DNA from: Streptacidiphilus sp. ASG 303
GTDB taxonomy: Bacteria; Actinomycetota; Actinomycetes; Streptomycetales; Streptomycetaceae
Length of the DNA: 64,000 nucleotides
Assembly (NCBI RefSeq): GCF_020991365.1
Contig: NZ_JAJLRA010000021.1
Location: forward strand, 1-64,000
Direction: 5' to 3'
Shown here: in pieces, positions 43,543 through 52,172 of the stretch
How the letters are laid out: every line of letters begins with the position of its first letter
How positions within the stretch are numbered: the stretch's first letter is position 1
Program-made: the position numbers and the translations under genes
The notes under the pieces: model-generated
The model's input: only the letters and a program-made list of their open reading frames with translations
Database searches by the model: none
What the model was told of the DNA's origin: nothing

Positions 43543-45083
43543 GCGTCCTCCAGGGGGGCCACCTCGTCGGGCCGGAAGTACAGGAAGCGGCCCTGCATGC
43601 GGCGGAGCTCCGCCCCCGGGTCGCCGTCGACCGTGACCGCCAGGTGCACGCCGCCGTCCACGTCGTGCACCACGGCCTCGACCAGGGCGCCCCGGCCGTG
43701 CAGGAAGAGGTCCTGGGCGTCGGTGCGCCGCCGCCCGGGGCGGATCACCACGCGGCTGCCCGCGGCCACCGCCACGCCGTCGACCAGCACCCGGTCGCGG
43801 GACGGGTCCACGGAGCGGTCGGCCGCCGGGTCCCACCACGGCACGCCGGGCGGGGGCCCGGGGGCACCCGGGGGGCCGTCCGGCGCGGGCGGCGACGGCT
43901 GCCGGGGCCCGGTGGCCTCCCGCAGCGCCCGCACCGCGCCGTGCAGCCGGTCCAGCACCTCGGGCGGCAGCGAGTCGGCCAGGTCGACGGCGGCCGCCGC
44001 CCGGTCGTCGGTGCCGCGCGCCTCCCGCTTCTCCTGCTCGGTGAGGGCGGCGGTGCGCAGCGCCAGGATCTCGTCGATCTCGGTCGCGTCGTACAGCGCC
44101 CCGGGGCTCTCCGGGGCGATCCGCGGGTGGTCCTCCAGGACGATGGGGGAGGCCAGCACCACGTCGGCGGTGCCCCCGGTGCCCGCCAGGACCGGCCAGG
44201 CGTGCTCGTTGCGGCACTCGGCGACGGCCGCCCGCGCCCACTCCGGGGGGTCCGTCGGCGAGACGAAGGAGCCCGCCGTCAGGCCCAGCACCAGGTGGGC
44301 GGAGACCAGGGAGCGGGTCAGCGCCTCCTCCCGGCCGCCGTCCGCGGTGTTCCGGCCCCCGTCCTCCGCGCCGCCGTACCCGCGGCCGTACCCGCCGCGG
44401 TCCACGCCGTCCCCGTCACCGGTCCAGTCGGAGGTGTTCTCCACCGACGCGGTGACCCGGAGCACCCGGCAGGGGCCGGGCACCTCCACCGCGCCCAGCC
44501 GCAGCACGCCGTCCACGCGCTCGCGCCGCCGCAGCAGCCGCCCGGCCACGGCGCCGGAGGCGTCCCGGACGGTCTCCGCCTCCTCGCCGGCCTCCCGGCG
44601 GAACGGCAGGACGGCGCCCTCCTCGCAGAGCCCGGCGACGTCCACCCGCACCTCGACCCGCTCCTCCACGCCCTCGTCCCAGGGCACCAGCACCCGGTCC
44701 GGCAGCTCCAGCGCGTCCGTGTCCTCGAAGCCGCCGCCGGGCAGCGCCCGCTGGACGGTGCGGCGCCGGGCGTGCAGGAACCGCAGCTCGGCGTGGAGGA
44801 CCGCGCCGCGCCGCGGCTCCGCGAGGACCTCGGTGCGCAGCGCGGAGTGCTCGCCCGAGTCCGTGCCCCCGGCCCAGGCCGGGGGGACGAGCACCCCGAA
44901 CTGCCAGCGCAGCCGGTTCTTCGCCGCCGAGGCGCGGTAGGGATAGAGGACGTAGCCCTCCAGGAGCACGGCGTCGGCCACCGCGCGGGCGGCGGCGAAG
45001 CAGGGAGCGGGGGCCCCGGTCCGGCCCGGCGCGGTCACGGCGCCGGCTCCGGGCCCGGCGGGCGGCAGGTCGGCGGTGGTCAC
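43539..45083 (-). CDS. Unrecognised 514-aa protein of the hydrogenase cluster
   Basis: No family is recognised. Residues 1-230 look mixed alpha/beta (for example LLEGYVLYPYRASAAKNRLR), followed by an acidic Gly-rich linker (GDGDGVDRGGYGRGYGGAED). A second domain contains ADVVLASPIVLEDHPRIAPE and a C-terminal part RVLVDGVAVAAGSRVVIRPG that resembles a small beta-barrel. No cysteine clusters or transmembrane helices are visible. The first domain begins like proteins that act with DUF6084/DUF5947 partners next door. GTG 45083 overlaps the previous stop (GTGA), and the stop overlaps the protease gene. Position implies a role in hydrogenase assembly or electron transfer. Confidence 0.7.
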   Translation of the reverse strand: MTTADLPPAGPGAGAVTAPGRTGAPAPCFAAARAVADAVLLEGYVLYPYRASAAKNRLRWQFGVLVPPAWAGGTDSGEHSALRTEVLAEPRRGAVLHAELRFLHARRRTVQRALPGGGFEDTDALELPDRVLVPWDEGVEERVEVRVDVAGLCEEGAVLPFRREAGEEAETVRDASGAVAGRLLRRRERVDGVLRLGAVEVPGPCRVLRVTASVENTSDWTGDGDGVDRGGYGRGYGGAEDGGRNTADGGREEALTRSLVSAHLVLGLTAGSFVSPTDPPEWARAAVAECRNEHAWPVLAGTGGTADVVLASPIVLEDHPRIAPESPGALYDATEIDEILALRTAALTEQEKREARGTDDRAAAAVDLADSLPPEVLDRLHGAVRALREATGPRQPSPPAPDGPPGAPGPPPGVPWWDPAADRSVDPSRDRVLVDGVAVAAGSRVVIRPGRRRTDAQDLFLHGRGALVEAVVHDVDGGVHLAVTVDGDPGAELRRMQGRFLYFRPDEVAPLEDA

Positions 45084-45823
45084 GGTGCGGTCCCCTCGGC
45101 GGCTGCGGCGACGGTGGCGGTGGCGGGCGGTGCGGCGGGCGGTGCGGCCGATGCGGTCGCCGGTGCCGCCGCGGGTGCGGCGGCGGGCCGGTCCGGCCCG
45201 TCGGCCGCGTCGAGCAGGGCCCCGACGGCGGCCTCCCAGGACGGGAGGGCCCGCCGGGAGCGGTAGGCGAGCAGGGCGTCCAGGGCGGCCCGGGGGAGCC
45301 GGATCCAGCCGCAGTCGGGGAAGTGCAGGTCGACGGCCTCGCGCCACACCCCGGACGGCATCCGGCAGACCGCCTCCCGGTCCCACGGCACGGGGTGCAC
45401 CCGGAAGCCCCCGGGACCGCTGAAGGCCGTGCCGGAGAAGAGGAGCAGCAGCGGCGCCTCGCCGTCCTCCAGGGCGGCGAAGTACCGGGCGGACGCCACG
45501 TCCATGTCGTACGTGCAGGGCACCGGCAGGTCCACCTCGGTCTCGCCGGTGAACCCTGGCACCACCACCGACACCTGCGCGAAGTGCAGCGGCCGCAGGG
45601 TCTCGCCCCACCGCTCCCGGCCGCCGAACAGGTCGTGCAGCCGGTCGGCCTCGGCGGGGGAGTAGCGGCGGCGGGCCGGTTCGATGCGGATCTGGCAGCG
45701 CAGGGCGAGGGCGTGCACCCGCTCCCCGCCGGTGGCGGTGACGCGCAGCCGGAAGACCAGGGTGGGCCCGGCCGCGTACCGGTCGGCGTGCACGCCGGTG
45801 CAGGCGAAGTCCAGTGCGGTCAC
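45080..45823 (-). CDS. DUF6084-like protein of the hydrogenase cluster
   Basis: This 247-aa protein has the character of DUF6084: an initial beta-rich domain (TLVFRLRVTATGGERVHALA), LHDLFGGRERWGETLRPLHF, and MPSGVWREAVDLHFPDCGW. The last 45 residues are Ala/Pro-rich and disordered. There is no signal peptide or metal motif. GTG 45823 overlaps the upstream stop (GTGA). Function unknown; location implies an accessory role for the group 1h hydrogenase. The family name comes from memory and should be confirmed. Confidence 0.65.
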   Translation of the reverse strand: MTALDFACTGVHADRYAAGPTLVFRLRVTATGGERVHALALRCQIRIEPARRRYSPAEADRLHDLFGGRERWGETLRPLHFAQVSVVVPGFTGETEVDLPVPCTYDMDVASARYFAALEDGEAPLLLLFSGTAFSGPGGFRVHPVPWDREAVCRMPSGVWREAVDLHFPDCGWIRLPRAALDALLAYRSRRALPSWEAAVGALLDAADGPDRPAAAPAAAPATASAAPPAAPPATATVAAAAEGTAP

Positions 45824-46578
45824 GGCCGCCCGCCCTCCCGCCCCGCCGGGGCGCTCTCCCGTGCCGCCCCGTTCCGCCCTGCCGCCCCGTCCTCCCGTGC
45901 CGCCCCGTCCTGCCGCGTCACGGCGACGGCGCGCTCCGCCAGCCGGCCGAAGTACGCGTCGAGCTCCGCGCGGGCCTCGGCGCCGCCGTCGAAGCCCCGC
46001 CAGTGCAGGCGCATCCGGCCCACCAGCCCGTACGCGTCGTCGACCGGCACCAGGTAGCAGTCGCCGCGGTCGCCGGTGCGGCGGACCAGCAGCGCCTCCA
46101 CGTCGGGCTGGAGCAGCCCGGCCAGCGGCGAGGAGCCGAGGACGGCCTCCCACGCCTCCGGGTCCGGCTCGCCCTCGGTGGCCCCGGCGGGGCTGGGATA
46201 ACAGGCCACCAGACGGCCCAGCGCGGAGTTGCGGAAGAAGAACGCCACCGCGACCGGGACGCCCAGCGCCTCCCAGGCGGCCGCGTCGAGCCGGATTCCT
46301 GGGTCGGCGAGCCGGCGGTCGGGCACGGTGCGGAACCGGCCGCCCCCGGCCCCCGGCCGGTCGAAGAGCAGCGCGCAGGCCGTGCAGGCGCACGCCAGGG
46401 CGCGCCGCTCGGTGTCGGCCAGGTGCCGGTGGTCCTCCGCCAGGCGGCCGCCGCACAGCTCGCACCGCGGCGGTCCCGACGGCCGCGGCGCGGTGAGGCG
46501 GCGCAGCACGCCCAGCCCGGCGCCCGGCCCCGCGCCCCGCCGGACGGCCGGGGGGCCGGGGGTGCGGTGCCCCGTCAC
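45820..46578 (-). CDS. DUF5947-like zinc- or iron-binding protein of the hydrogenase cluster
   Basis: This 252-aa protein has an N-terminal metal-binding cysteine cluster: CELCGG, then ACACTACALLF, suggesting a rubredoxin- or zinc-ribbon-like site. A mixed domain follows, with AVAFFFRNSALGRLVACYPS and VEALLVRR. The tail is disordered and charged. GTG 46578 overlaps the NifU-like stop (GTGA). A role in electron transfer or metal-cluster handling for the hydrogenase is plausible from the cysteines and position. The family assignment is from memory. Confidence 0.65.
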   Translation of the reverse strand: MTGHRTPGPPAVRRGAGPGAGLGVLRRLTAPRPSGPPRCELCGGRLAEDHRHLADTERRALACACTACALLFDRPGAGGGRFRTVPDRRLADPGIRLDAAAWEALGVPVAVAFFFRNSALGRLVACYPSPAGATEGEPDPEAWEAVLGSSPLAGLLQPDVEALLVRRTGDRGDCYLVPVDDAYGLVGRMRLHWRGFDGGAEARAELDAYFGRLAERAVAVTRQDGAAREDGAAGRNGAARESAPAGREGGRP

Positions 46579-47090
46579 GGCGCACCCGCCGGGCGGCTGC
46601 CGATCTGCAGCAGGGCGGGCTGCCGGCCGGCGGGCCGCAGCTCCACCGCGGCCACCTCGGGCGCGAAGCACGCGAGCGCCTCCTCGATCCGCTGCCGGGT
46701 CGCCTCGGCGGTGCTCGGGCAGCCGCAGCCGCCGCCCTCGCGCGGGGCCAGCCGCAGCACGCCCTCCGCCTCGTCCAGCGACTCGACCTCGACCGCCGTC
46801 GCGGCGCGGGCCGCGCGCAGTGCCCGGCCGACGCGGGCGGCGGTGTCCTCGGGGTGCAGGTCGTGCAGGACCAGCAGGGCGGAGACCAGGTCGTCCTCGA
46901 GCAGCGCGGGCGGCAGGGCGCCGTCCGGTCCGGAGAGGAGCGCCACGGCGCGGGCCAGGCCCGCGCCGTAGAACCCGGTCAGGGCGCGGACGAGGTCCTC
47001 CCCGGCGGCGGCCGCCGCCGGGCCGCCGTCCGCGGCGAGCCGGTCCAGGGCCTCCTCGACGCGCCGCCCGGCCGCCTCGGCGGCGCTCAT
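46575..47090 (-). CDS. NifU-like domain protein of the hydrogenase cluster
   Basis: This 171-aa protein has a C-terminal NifU-like segment (GGGCGCPSTAEATRQRIEEAL). The usual CxxC is CxC here, with one residue between the cysteines. Residues 1-90 are helical. ATG 47090 overlaps the hhyL stop (ATGA), so it is co-translated with the large subunit. NifU-type proteins donate Fe-S clusters; it may load the clusters of the small subunit HhyS. Confidence 0.75.
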   Translation of the reverse strand: MSAAEAAGRRVEEALDRLAADGGPAAAAAGEDLVRALTGFYGAGLARAVALLSGPDGALPPALLEDDLVSALLVLHDLHPEDTAARVGRALRAARAATAVEVESLDEAEGVLRLAPREGGGCGCPSTAEATRQRIEEALACFAPEVAAVELRPAGRQPALLQIGSRPAGAP

Positions 47091-48880
47091 CCGGCCATTC
47101 CGCTCAGCCCGGTGGGCACGTGGAGCTTCTCCACGGTCCGGCCGCCGCCGACGTACATGTGCACGCCGCACGGCAGGCAGGGGTCGAAGCTGCGCACGGC
47201 CCGCATGATGTCGATGCCCTTGAAGTCCTCCGGGGGGTTCTCCTCGAAGATCGGCGTGTTCTGCACCGCGTCCTCGTAGGGGCCGGGGGTGCCGTAGGTG
47301 TCGCGGACGCTGGCGTTCCACGGCGTCGGCGGGTACGGGTGGTAGTTGGCGATCCTCCCGTCGCGGATCACCATGTGGTGCGAGAGGACGCCGCGCACGG
47401 CCTCGGTGAAGCCGCAGCCGACGGCCTCGTCCGGCACCTCGAACCTCTCCCAGGTCTGCGTGCGGCCCGCCCGGACCTCCTCCAGCCCCTTCTCGGCGAA
47501 GTGCAGCGCCATCGCGGCCGCGTACGCCTGGAAGTAGGTGCGGGCCCGGTTGCGCTCCAGGGCGTTGCTCCAGCGCGGGATCCTCCACTCGAAGGTCGTC
47601 TCCGGCTTGGTCATGGTCCGCGGCAGGTTGATGACGACGCTGCTGCCGGTGGCCTTCACGTACCCGGTGTCGACCAGCCCGGACAGGGCGGTGGACCAGA
47701 GCCGGGCGATGGGGCCGCCGCCGGTGTCCAGCGCCAGGTGGTCCTTGCCGTCGAACCAGCGCGGCGACATCACCCAGCTGTACTTCCCGTCGAAGTCGCG
47801 CTTCTGCGGCTGGGGGATGGTGTGCTGGTTCCACGGGTGGCGCGGGTCGACCGGGTTGCCCAGCGGGTCGTGGGTGACGAACAGCTCCTGGCCCTCCCAG
47901 TCCTGGTAGTAGGAGCTGCCGAGCAGGATGCGGATGCCGAGGTTGATCTCGGTGAGGTCGTTGGTGACGAGCTTCCCGTCGACGACCACGCCCGGGGTGA
48001 CGAACATCCTCCGTCCCCAGTCGGACATGTTCCGGTACGTGAAGTCGCAGTGCTCCGGGTCGTTGAGCGAGCCCCAGCAGCCGAGCAGGATCCGGCGGCG
48101 GCCGACCTCCTCGTAGCCGGGCAGCGCCTCGTAGAAGAAGTCGAAGAGGTCGTCGTGGAGCGGCACGACGCGCTTCATGAACTCCACGTACCGCATCAGC
48201 CGGCTGAGGTAGTCCGTGAAGAGCTGCACGGACGCCACCGTGCCGACGCCGCCGGGGTAGAGCGTGGAGGGGTGCACGTGGCGGCCCTCCATCAGGCAGA
48301 ACATCTCCCGCGTGTACCGGCTGACCTGCAGCGCCTCGCGGTAGAACGCGCCCTCCAGGGGATTGAGCGACCGCATGACGTCCGCGATGGTGCGGTACCC
48401 GTGCTCGGCGGCGTGTGGGGCCTCGGTGCGCTCGGCCAGCTCCAGGACGCCGGGGTTGGTCTCCCGGACCATGCGCTCGCAGTAGTCGACCCCCACCAGG
48501 TTCTCCTGGTAGATGTTGTGGTCGAACATGTACTCGGCCGACTCGCCCAGGTTGATGATCCACTCGCCGAGGTGCGGCGGCTTCACCCCGTAGGCCATGT
48601 TCTGCGCGTACACCGAGCAGGTGGCGTGGTTGTCCCCGCAGATGCCGCAGATGCGGCTGGTGATGAAGTGCGCGTCGCGGGGGTCCTTGCCGCGCATGAA
48701 GACGCTGTAGCCGCGGAAGATCGACGAGGTGCTCCAGCACTCGGCGACCCGCTTCTGCTTGAAGTCGATCTTCGTGTGGATGCCGAGGCTGCCCACGATC
48801 CGGGTGATGGGGTCCCAGGACATCTCGGTGAGGCCGTCGGCGCCCGCGTGCGGCGTCGTCTGCCGCGTCGTCTGAGTCAT
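47087..48880 (-). CDS. hhyL: [NiFe]-hydrogenase large subunit, group 1h (actinobacterial type)
   Basis: This 597-aa subunit holds the Ni-Fe active site and oxidises atmospheric H2. The L1 motif is RICGICGDNH (C78, C81) and the L2 motif DPCLPCGVH (C568, C571). A 23-residue tail after His 574 is presumably cut by the maturation protease (43012-43542). The sequence pattern, including AECWSTSSIFRG, fits the oxygen-insensitive high-affinity group 1h (formerly group 5) of Streptomyces. ATG 48880 starts 195 bp downstream of hhyS, and that gap contains a strong hairpin. Confidence 0.9.
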   Translation of the reverse strand: MTQTTRQTTPHAGADGLTEMSWDPITRIVGSLGIHTKIDFKQKRVAECWSTSSIFRGYSVFMRGKDPRDAHFITSRICGICGDNHATCSVYAQNMAYGVKPPHLGEWIINLGESAEYMFDHNIYQENLVGVDYCERMVRETNPGVLELAERTEAPHAAEHGYRTIADVMRSLNPLEGAFYREALQVSRYTREMFCLMEGRHVHPSTLYPGGVGTVASVQLFTDYLSRLMRYVEFMKRVVPLHDDLFDFFYEALPGYEEVGRRRILLGCWGSLNDPEHCDFTYRNMSDWGRRMFVTPGVVVDGKLVTNDLTEINLGIRILLGSSYYQDWEGQELFVTHDPLGNPVDPRHPWNQHTIPQPQKRDFDGKYSWVMSPRWFDGKDHLALDTGGGPIARLWSTALSGLVDTGYVKATGSSVVINLPRTMTKPETTFEWRIPRWSNALERNRARTYFQAYAAAMALHFAEKGLEEVRAGRTQTWERFEVPDEAVGCGFTEAVRGVLSHHMVIRDGRIANYHPYPPTPWNASVRDTYGTPGPYEDAVQNTPIFEENPPEDFKGIDIMRAVRSFDPCLPCGVHMYVGGGRTVEKLHVPTGLSGMAG

Positions 48881-49031
48881 GTCTGCTGTTCGTCCTTCGT
48901 CGAGCGGGCTTCCACTGGGCTGGTCGGTGCCGGGCCGGCCGGCGCCGGGCGGATCGGCGCGGCGTGGCCGGTGCCGGCGGTGGTCGGCGTCGTCGGCGGC
49001 CGGTGCCGGCGGGGTGGTGCCGGCGGGGCGG

Positions 49032-49056
49032 GCCCGCCGGTCCCGAACCGGCGGGC
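49032..49056 (-). terminator. Hairpin between hhyS and hhyL
   Basis: Perfect 10-bp arms GCCCGCCGGT and ACCGGCGGGC with a 5-nt loop lie 19 bp after the hhyS stop and 151 bp before the hhyL start. There is no T-run, so it may instead stabilise the hhyS mRNA end, attenuate read-through or mark processing. Confidence 0.5.
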
Positions 49057-49075
49057 CGTCAGGTGCGGCGGAGCG

Positions 49076-50155
49076 TCACCAGGGCGGCCGGTAGCCGGTG
49101 GTGAGCCGGTGGCCGGTCCGCCGCCACCTGGGCTCCTTGTCCACGGTGTCGAGCGTGATCCCGCGCAGCCGGCGGACCGCCGCCCCGTACGCGCCGCTCA
49201 GGGCGCTGGAGACCTTGGCCCCGGGCGGCTCGTCCATGAAGGGCATGAACTTGTCGGGGAAGCCCGGCATGGTGCAGGCGATGCAGATGCCGCCCACGTT
49301 GGGGCACCCGCCGATGCCGTCCATCCAGCCGCGCTTGGGCACGTTGCACTTCACCACCGGCCCCCAGCAGCCCAGCTTCACCAGGCAGGTGGGGGAGTCG
49401 TACGCGTCGGCGAACTGCCCCTGCTCGTAGTAGCTGCCGCGGTCGCAGCCCTCGTGGACGGTGGCGCCGAAGAGCCAGGTCGGGCGCAGCTTGTCGTCCA
49501 GCGGGATCATCGGGGCGGACCCGGCGGCCTGGTACAGCAGGTAGGTGAGCGTCTCGGCGAAGTTGTCCGGCTGGACCGGGCAGCCCGGCACGCAGACGAT
49601 CGGGATGCCCGCCCGGGACCTCCAGTTCCAGCCCAGGTGGTCGGGGACGCCCATGGCTCCGGTGGGGTTGCCCTCCATGGCGTGGATGCCGCCGTAGGTG
49701 GCGCAGGTGCCGATGGCGACCACGGCCAGCGCCCTGGGCGCCAGGCGGTCGAGCCACGCGCTGCTGGTGATGGGCTGCCCGGTCTCCGGGTCGTCGCCGA
49801 AGCCGCTCCAGTACCCCTCGGACTTGATCTCCTCGTTGGGGATGGACCCCTCGACGACCAGCACGAACGGGTCGATCTCACCGCGCTCGGCCTTGAAGAA
49901 CCACTCGATGAAGGTGTCCGCGCCCCCCACCGGGCCGGACTCGAAGTCGATCAGCGGCCAGTGGACGGCGACCGGCGGCAGCCCGGGCAGGGCGCGCAGC
50001 GCGATCTCCTCGATGCTGGGCTGGGTCGCCGCCGTCAGCGACACCGAGTCGCCGTCGCAGCTCAGGCCCGCGTTCATCCAGAGGATGTGGATCGGGGCCT
50101 CCTCGCCGGAGGCCGCGGGGGCCGGGGCCGGCGGGGTCGAAGGTGCTGCATCCAT
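49076..50155 (-). CDS. hhyS: [NiFe]-hydrogenase small subunit, group 1h
   Basis: This 359-aa subunit carries the electron-transfer Fe-S clusters. The proximal-cluster region reads AGLSCDGDSVS (C33), the group 1h arrangement in which an aspartate can replace one cysteine ligand. Further cysteines occur in IGTCATYGG, VCVPGCPVQPDNF, GCDRGSYY, KLGCWGPVVKC and GGICIACTMPG. There is no twin-arginine signal peptide, so the enzyme is not exported by Tat. ATG 50155 has GAGGAGG upstream; the longer frame is rejected. Confidence 0.9.
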   Translation of the reverse strand: MDAAPSTPPAPAPAASGEEAPIHILWMNAGLSCDGDSVSLTAATQPSIEEIALRALPGLPPVAVHWPLIDFESGPVGGADTFIEWFFKAERGEIDPFVLVVEGSIPNEEIKSEGYWSGFGDDPETGQPITSSAWLDRLAPRALAVVAIGTCATYGGIHAMEGNPTGAMGVPDHLGWNWRSRAGIPIVCVPGCPVQPDNFAETLTYLLYQAAGSAPMIPLDDKLRPTWLFGATVHEGCDRGSYYEQGQFADAYDSPTCLVKLGCWGPVVKCNVPKRGWMDGIGGCPNVGGICIACTMPGFPDKFMPFMDEPPGAKVSSALSGAYGAAVRRLRGITLDTVDKEPRWRRTGHRLTTGYRPPW

Positions 50156-50484
50156 GCGGATGCCTCCTCGGGGAGGGGAGCGCCGGAAGGCGTGCACCGG
50201 CGCTTTCCCACCCTTGTTACCCCGGCGCCGGGGGAGCGGCAGGTCGAGGGCGCCCGATCCGGTGACGCGCCCCCCGAACGGCCCGTCCGCGCCTCCGCGG
50301 CGCCGGGCCGGCCGGGCCTCCCCCCGAACGGACCGGGGGGCGCGCGCGTCGTTCCGTGCACGGACCACCGCTTCCGCGCGCCGGGCCCGCCGCCTCGTCG
50401 GCGGGCCGTGGCGGGGAACGATCTCCGTGTGCCGGGCCGCGGGCCCGGCTCCCCCCGTCGAGCACCACGCGAAGGGACCGAGCC
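50156..50484. other. Divergent promoter region of hhyS and the amidase gene
   Basis: This 329-bp stretch contains no gene. It has a 14-bp perfect palindrome CCCCGGCGCCGGGG at 50220-50233. The leftward strand before hhyS contains GGGGTAACAAGGGTGGG, an unusual block of low complexity. No standard -35/-10 pair was identified for either direction, so control may use an alternative sigma factor. Confidence 0.5.
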
Positions 50485-51282
50485 ATGGTCCGCATGCCCG
50501 GAGCGCAGTGGCGCCCCGTCGTCAACGTCCATCCCGACGGCGTCCGCGAGCGCCGCGGCCTCGTCCTGCACGTCCAGGACGACACCGGGAGCCCGTACGG
50601 CTGGTTCGACAACCCCGCGTCGCAGGCCAGCAGCGACTTCTGGGTGCGCCGCGACGGCCACGTCGAGCAGTACTGCGACACCGGCACCGACTACGCCTGG
50701 GCCCAGGGGGCGGGGAACCCGTACTACGCCTCGGTGGAGACCGAGGGCCACCCCGACACCGCCCTCACCGCCGCGCAGGTGGAGGCGGTGGCGCACATCT
50801 ACGCCTGGGGCCACTCCGTCTTCGGCTGGCCGCTGGCCGTCGTGGACTCCACCACCGAGCACGGCTTCACCTACCACGGCGTCGGCGGCCGGGCCTGGGG
50901 CAACCACCCCGGCTGCCCCGGGGCGCTGCGCCGGGCGCAGCGCCCCGCGGTCATCGCCCGCGCGGCGGAGATCCTCGGCGGCGGCGCCGGGGGCGCCTCG
51001 GTGAGCCTGGCGCACGTCGTGGACGCGGCCCGGCGCGACCCGGCGGCCGGACAGGGGCACACCACGCACCGGGCCGAGGTCCTGGTGGTGGAGCGGGCGC
51101 TGCGGGCGGAGGGGCTGCTGGCGGCGGCCTGGGTGGACGGCAGCTTCGGCACCCGGACGGTGACGGCGTACGCCGCGCTCCAGCGCCGGTACGGCTACAG
51201 CGGCGCCGCCGCGGACGGCATCCCGGGCCGGGACAGCCTGACCCGGCTCGGCCGGGCGCACGGCTTCGAGGTCACCGCCTGA
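50485..51282 (+). CDS. N-acetylmuramoyl-L-alanine amidase with peptidoglycan-binding domain
   Basis: This 265-aa protein has an Amidase_2/PGRP-type domain in residues 10-165: GLVLHVQDDTGSPYGWF with the zinc histidine, VSLAHV, and GNHPGCPGALRR near the second histidine. Residues 175-260 form a PG_binding_1-like repeat (VVERALRAEGLLAAAWVDGS, then AYAALQRRYGYSG). It lacks a signal peptide in this frame. ATG 50485 has GAAGGGA upstream. It cleaves peptidoglycan stem peptides; export or a cytoplasmic recycling role is unclear. Confidence 0.75.
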   Translation: MVRMPGAQWRPVVNVHPDGVRERRGLVLHVQDDTGSPYGWFDNPASQASSDFWVRRDGHVEQYCDTGTDYAWAQGAGNPYYASVETEGHPDTALTAAQVEAVAHIYAWGHSVFGWPLAVVDSTTEHGFTYHGVGGRAWGNHPGCPGALRRAQRPAVIARAAEILGGGAGGASVSLAHVVDAARRDPAAGQGHTTHRAEVLVVERALRAEGLLAAAWVDGSFGTRTVTAYAALQRRYGYSGAAADGIPGRDSLTRLGRAHGFEVTA

Positions 51283-51359
51283 GGGCCGGGGCCGTGGCCC
51301 GGGGGCGGCGGCGCACCCTGCAGTCCGAGCGGGAGGGCCCCGCCGCGCTATTCGTGCCA

Positions 51360-51439
51360 TAGGGCAACTAATTGCGAGAGTCCTGGCCCTGCTGTTCGGG
51401 AGTGACTCGCTTGGACCGTTGCCCTAGGTAAACTATAGC
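51360..51439 (+). promoter_or_regulatory. MarR-type operators around a sigma70-like promoter downstream of marR
   Basis: TTGGAC (51411-51416) and TATAGC (51434-51439) are 17 nt apart, a good promoter reading rightward. GTTGCCCTAGGTAAAC (51418-51433) fits between them and resembles MarR operators of the TTGCCTAGGCAA type. A second site, TAGGGCAACTAAT, begins at 51360; its TAGGGCAAC is the exact complement of GTTGCCCTA at 51418-51426. The promoter points into the 3' end of marR, on the opposite strand. Confidence 0.5.
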
Positions 51440-51545
51440 CTTCCCCCATGTTCACAGCTGGTCAGGAAGCGAGGCGGCACGGGGCCCCACAGGGCGCCCG
51501 ACGCCTCCTGGTGCGCGCGGCGCACCGCGCGCCCCTCGGTGGCGC

Positions 51546-52070
51546 TCAGGCGGGTTCCCGGTCCGCCACGGCCCGGTCGGTGCCGGCGGCGGGCTCCGGG
51601 ACGGGGACGCCCTCCGCCACCCGGTGGAACTCCTCCAACCCCACCAGCAGCGACGCCCGCGCGGACGGCGGCATGCCGGCCAGGGTGGCGCGCAGGTCCT
51701 CGCGCCGCAGCTCCCGCAGCTCCGCCAGCAGTTCGGCGCCCTCCCGGGTCAGGTGCAGGATCACCTGCCGGCGGTCCGACTCCCCGGCGTCCCGGTCGAT
51801 CAGCCCCGCCGCCTGCAGCCGGTCGCAGAGCCGGCTCGTCACCGAGGCCGCGGTGCCCAGCTCCTCCGCGAGCCTGCGCAGGTGGATGCCGCGGTGCCGG
51901 TCGATGGCGATGAGTGCGCGCATCTGCGACGTCGAGACCGTGGTGCCCAGGGCCTCGTGCGCCCTGCCCCACAGCACCACCAGGGACTCGACCGCGGCCA
52001 GCATGGCGGCGGCCACCTCGTCCGGCGACGTCAGGTGGGCGGTCCGTGAGCCGGGGCGCAGGTACGTCAT
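51546..52070 (-). CDS. MarR-family transcriptional regulator
   Basis: This 174-aa winged-helix repressor has the HTH stretch LRRLAEELGTAASVTSRLCDRL, and the wing ESDRRQVILHLTREG fits MarR with a DRR wing motif. ATG 52070 has GGGAGGAGTG upstream. A palindrome (52101-52114) before the start may be its own operator. No exporter or enzyme gene is next to it as a target: the neighbours are an amidase and a phosphatase gene, the latter divergent. Confidence 0.9.
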   Translation of the reverse strand: MTYLRPGSRTAHLTSPDEVAAAMLAAVESLVVLWGRAHEALGTTVSTSQMRALIAIDRHRGIHLRRLAEELGTAASVTSRLCDRLQAAGLIDRDAGESDRRQVILHLTREGAELLAELRELRREDLRATLAGMPPSARASLLVGLEEFHRVAEGVPVPEPAAGTDRAVADREPA

Positions 52071-52100
52071 GCGGGAACACTCCTCCCAACTCCGAGCTTT

Positions 52101-52114
52101 GCACAACAGTGTGC
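52101..52114. promoter_or_regulatory. Palindrome between marR and the phosphatase gene
   Basis: GCACA-N4-TGTGC lies in a 102-bp divergent promoter region, 31 bp before the marR start. This size and position suit autoregulation by the MarR protein, but binding is untested. Confidence 0.45.
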
Positions 52115-52172
52115 CTCACCCGTCCGACCGCTCCGCGGCAACCGCCCCAGCGCGCTCCGCCCGGGAGGGGCG

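Noticed and set aside
43012-44241. Long minus-strand ORF covering the maturation protease and beyond
   Set aside because: Only the part from GTG 43542 is protease-like. The rest is a different-frame shadow of the 514-aa gene.
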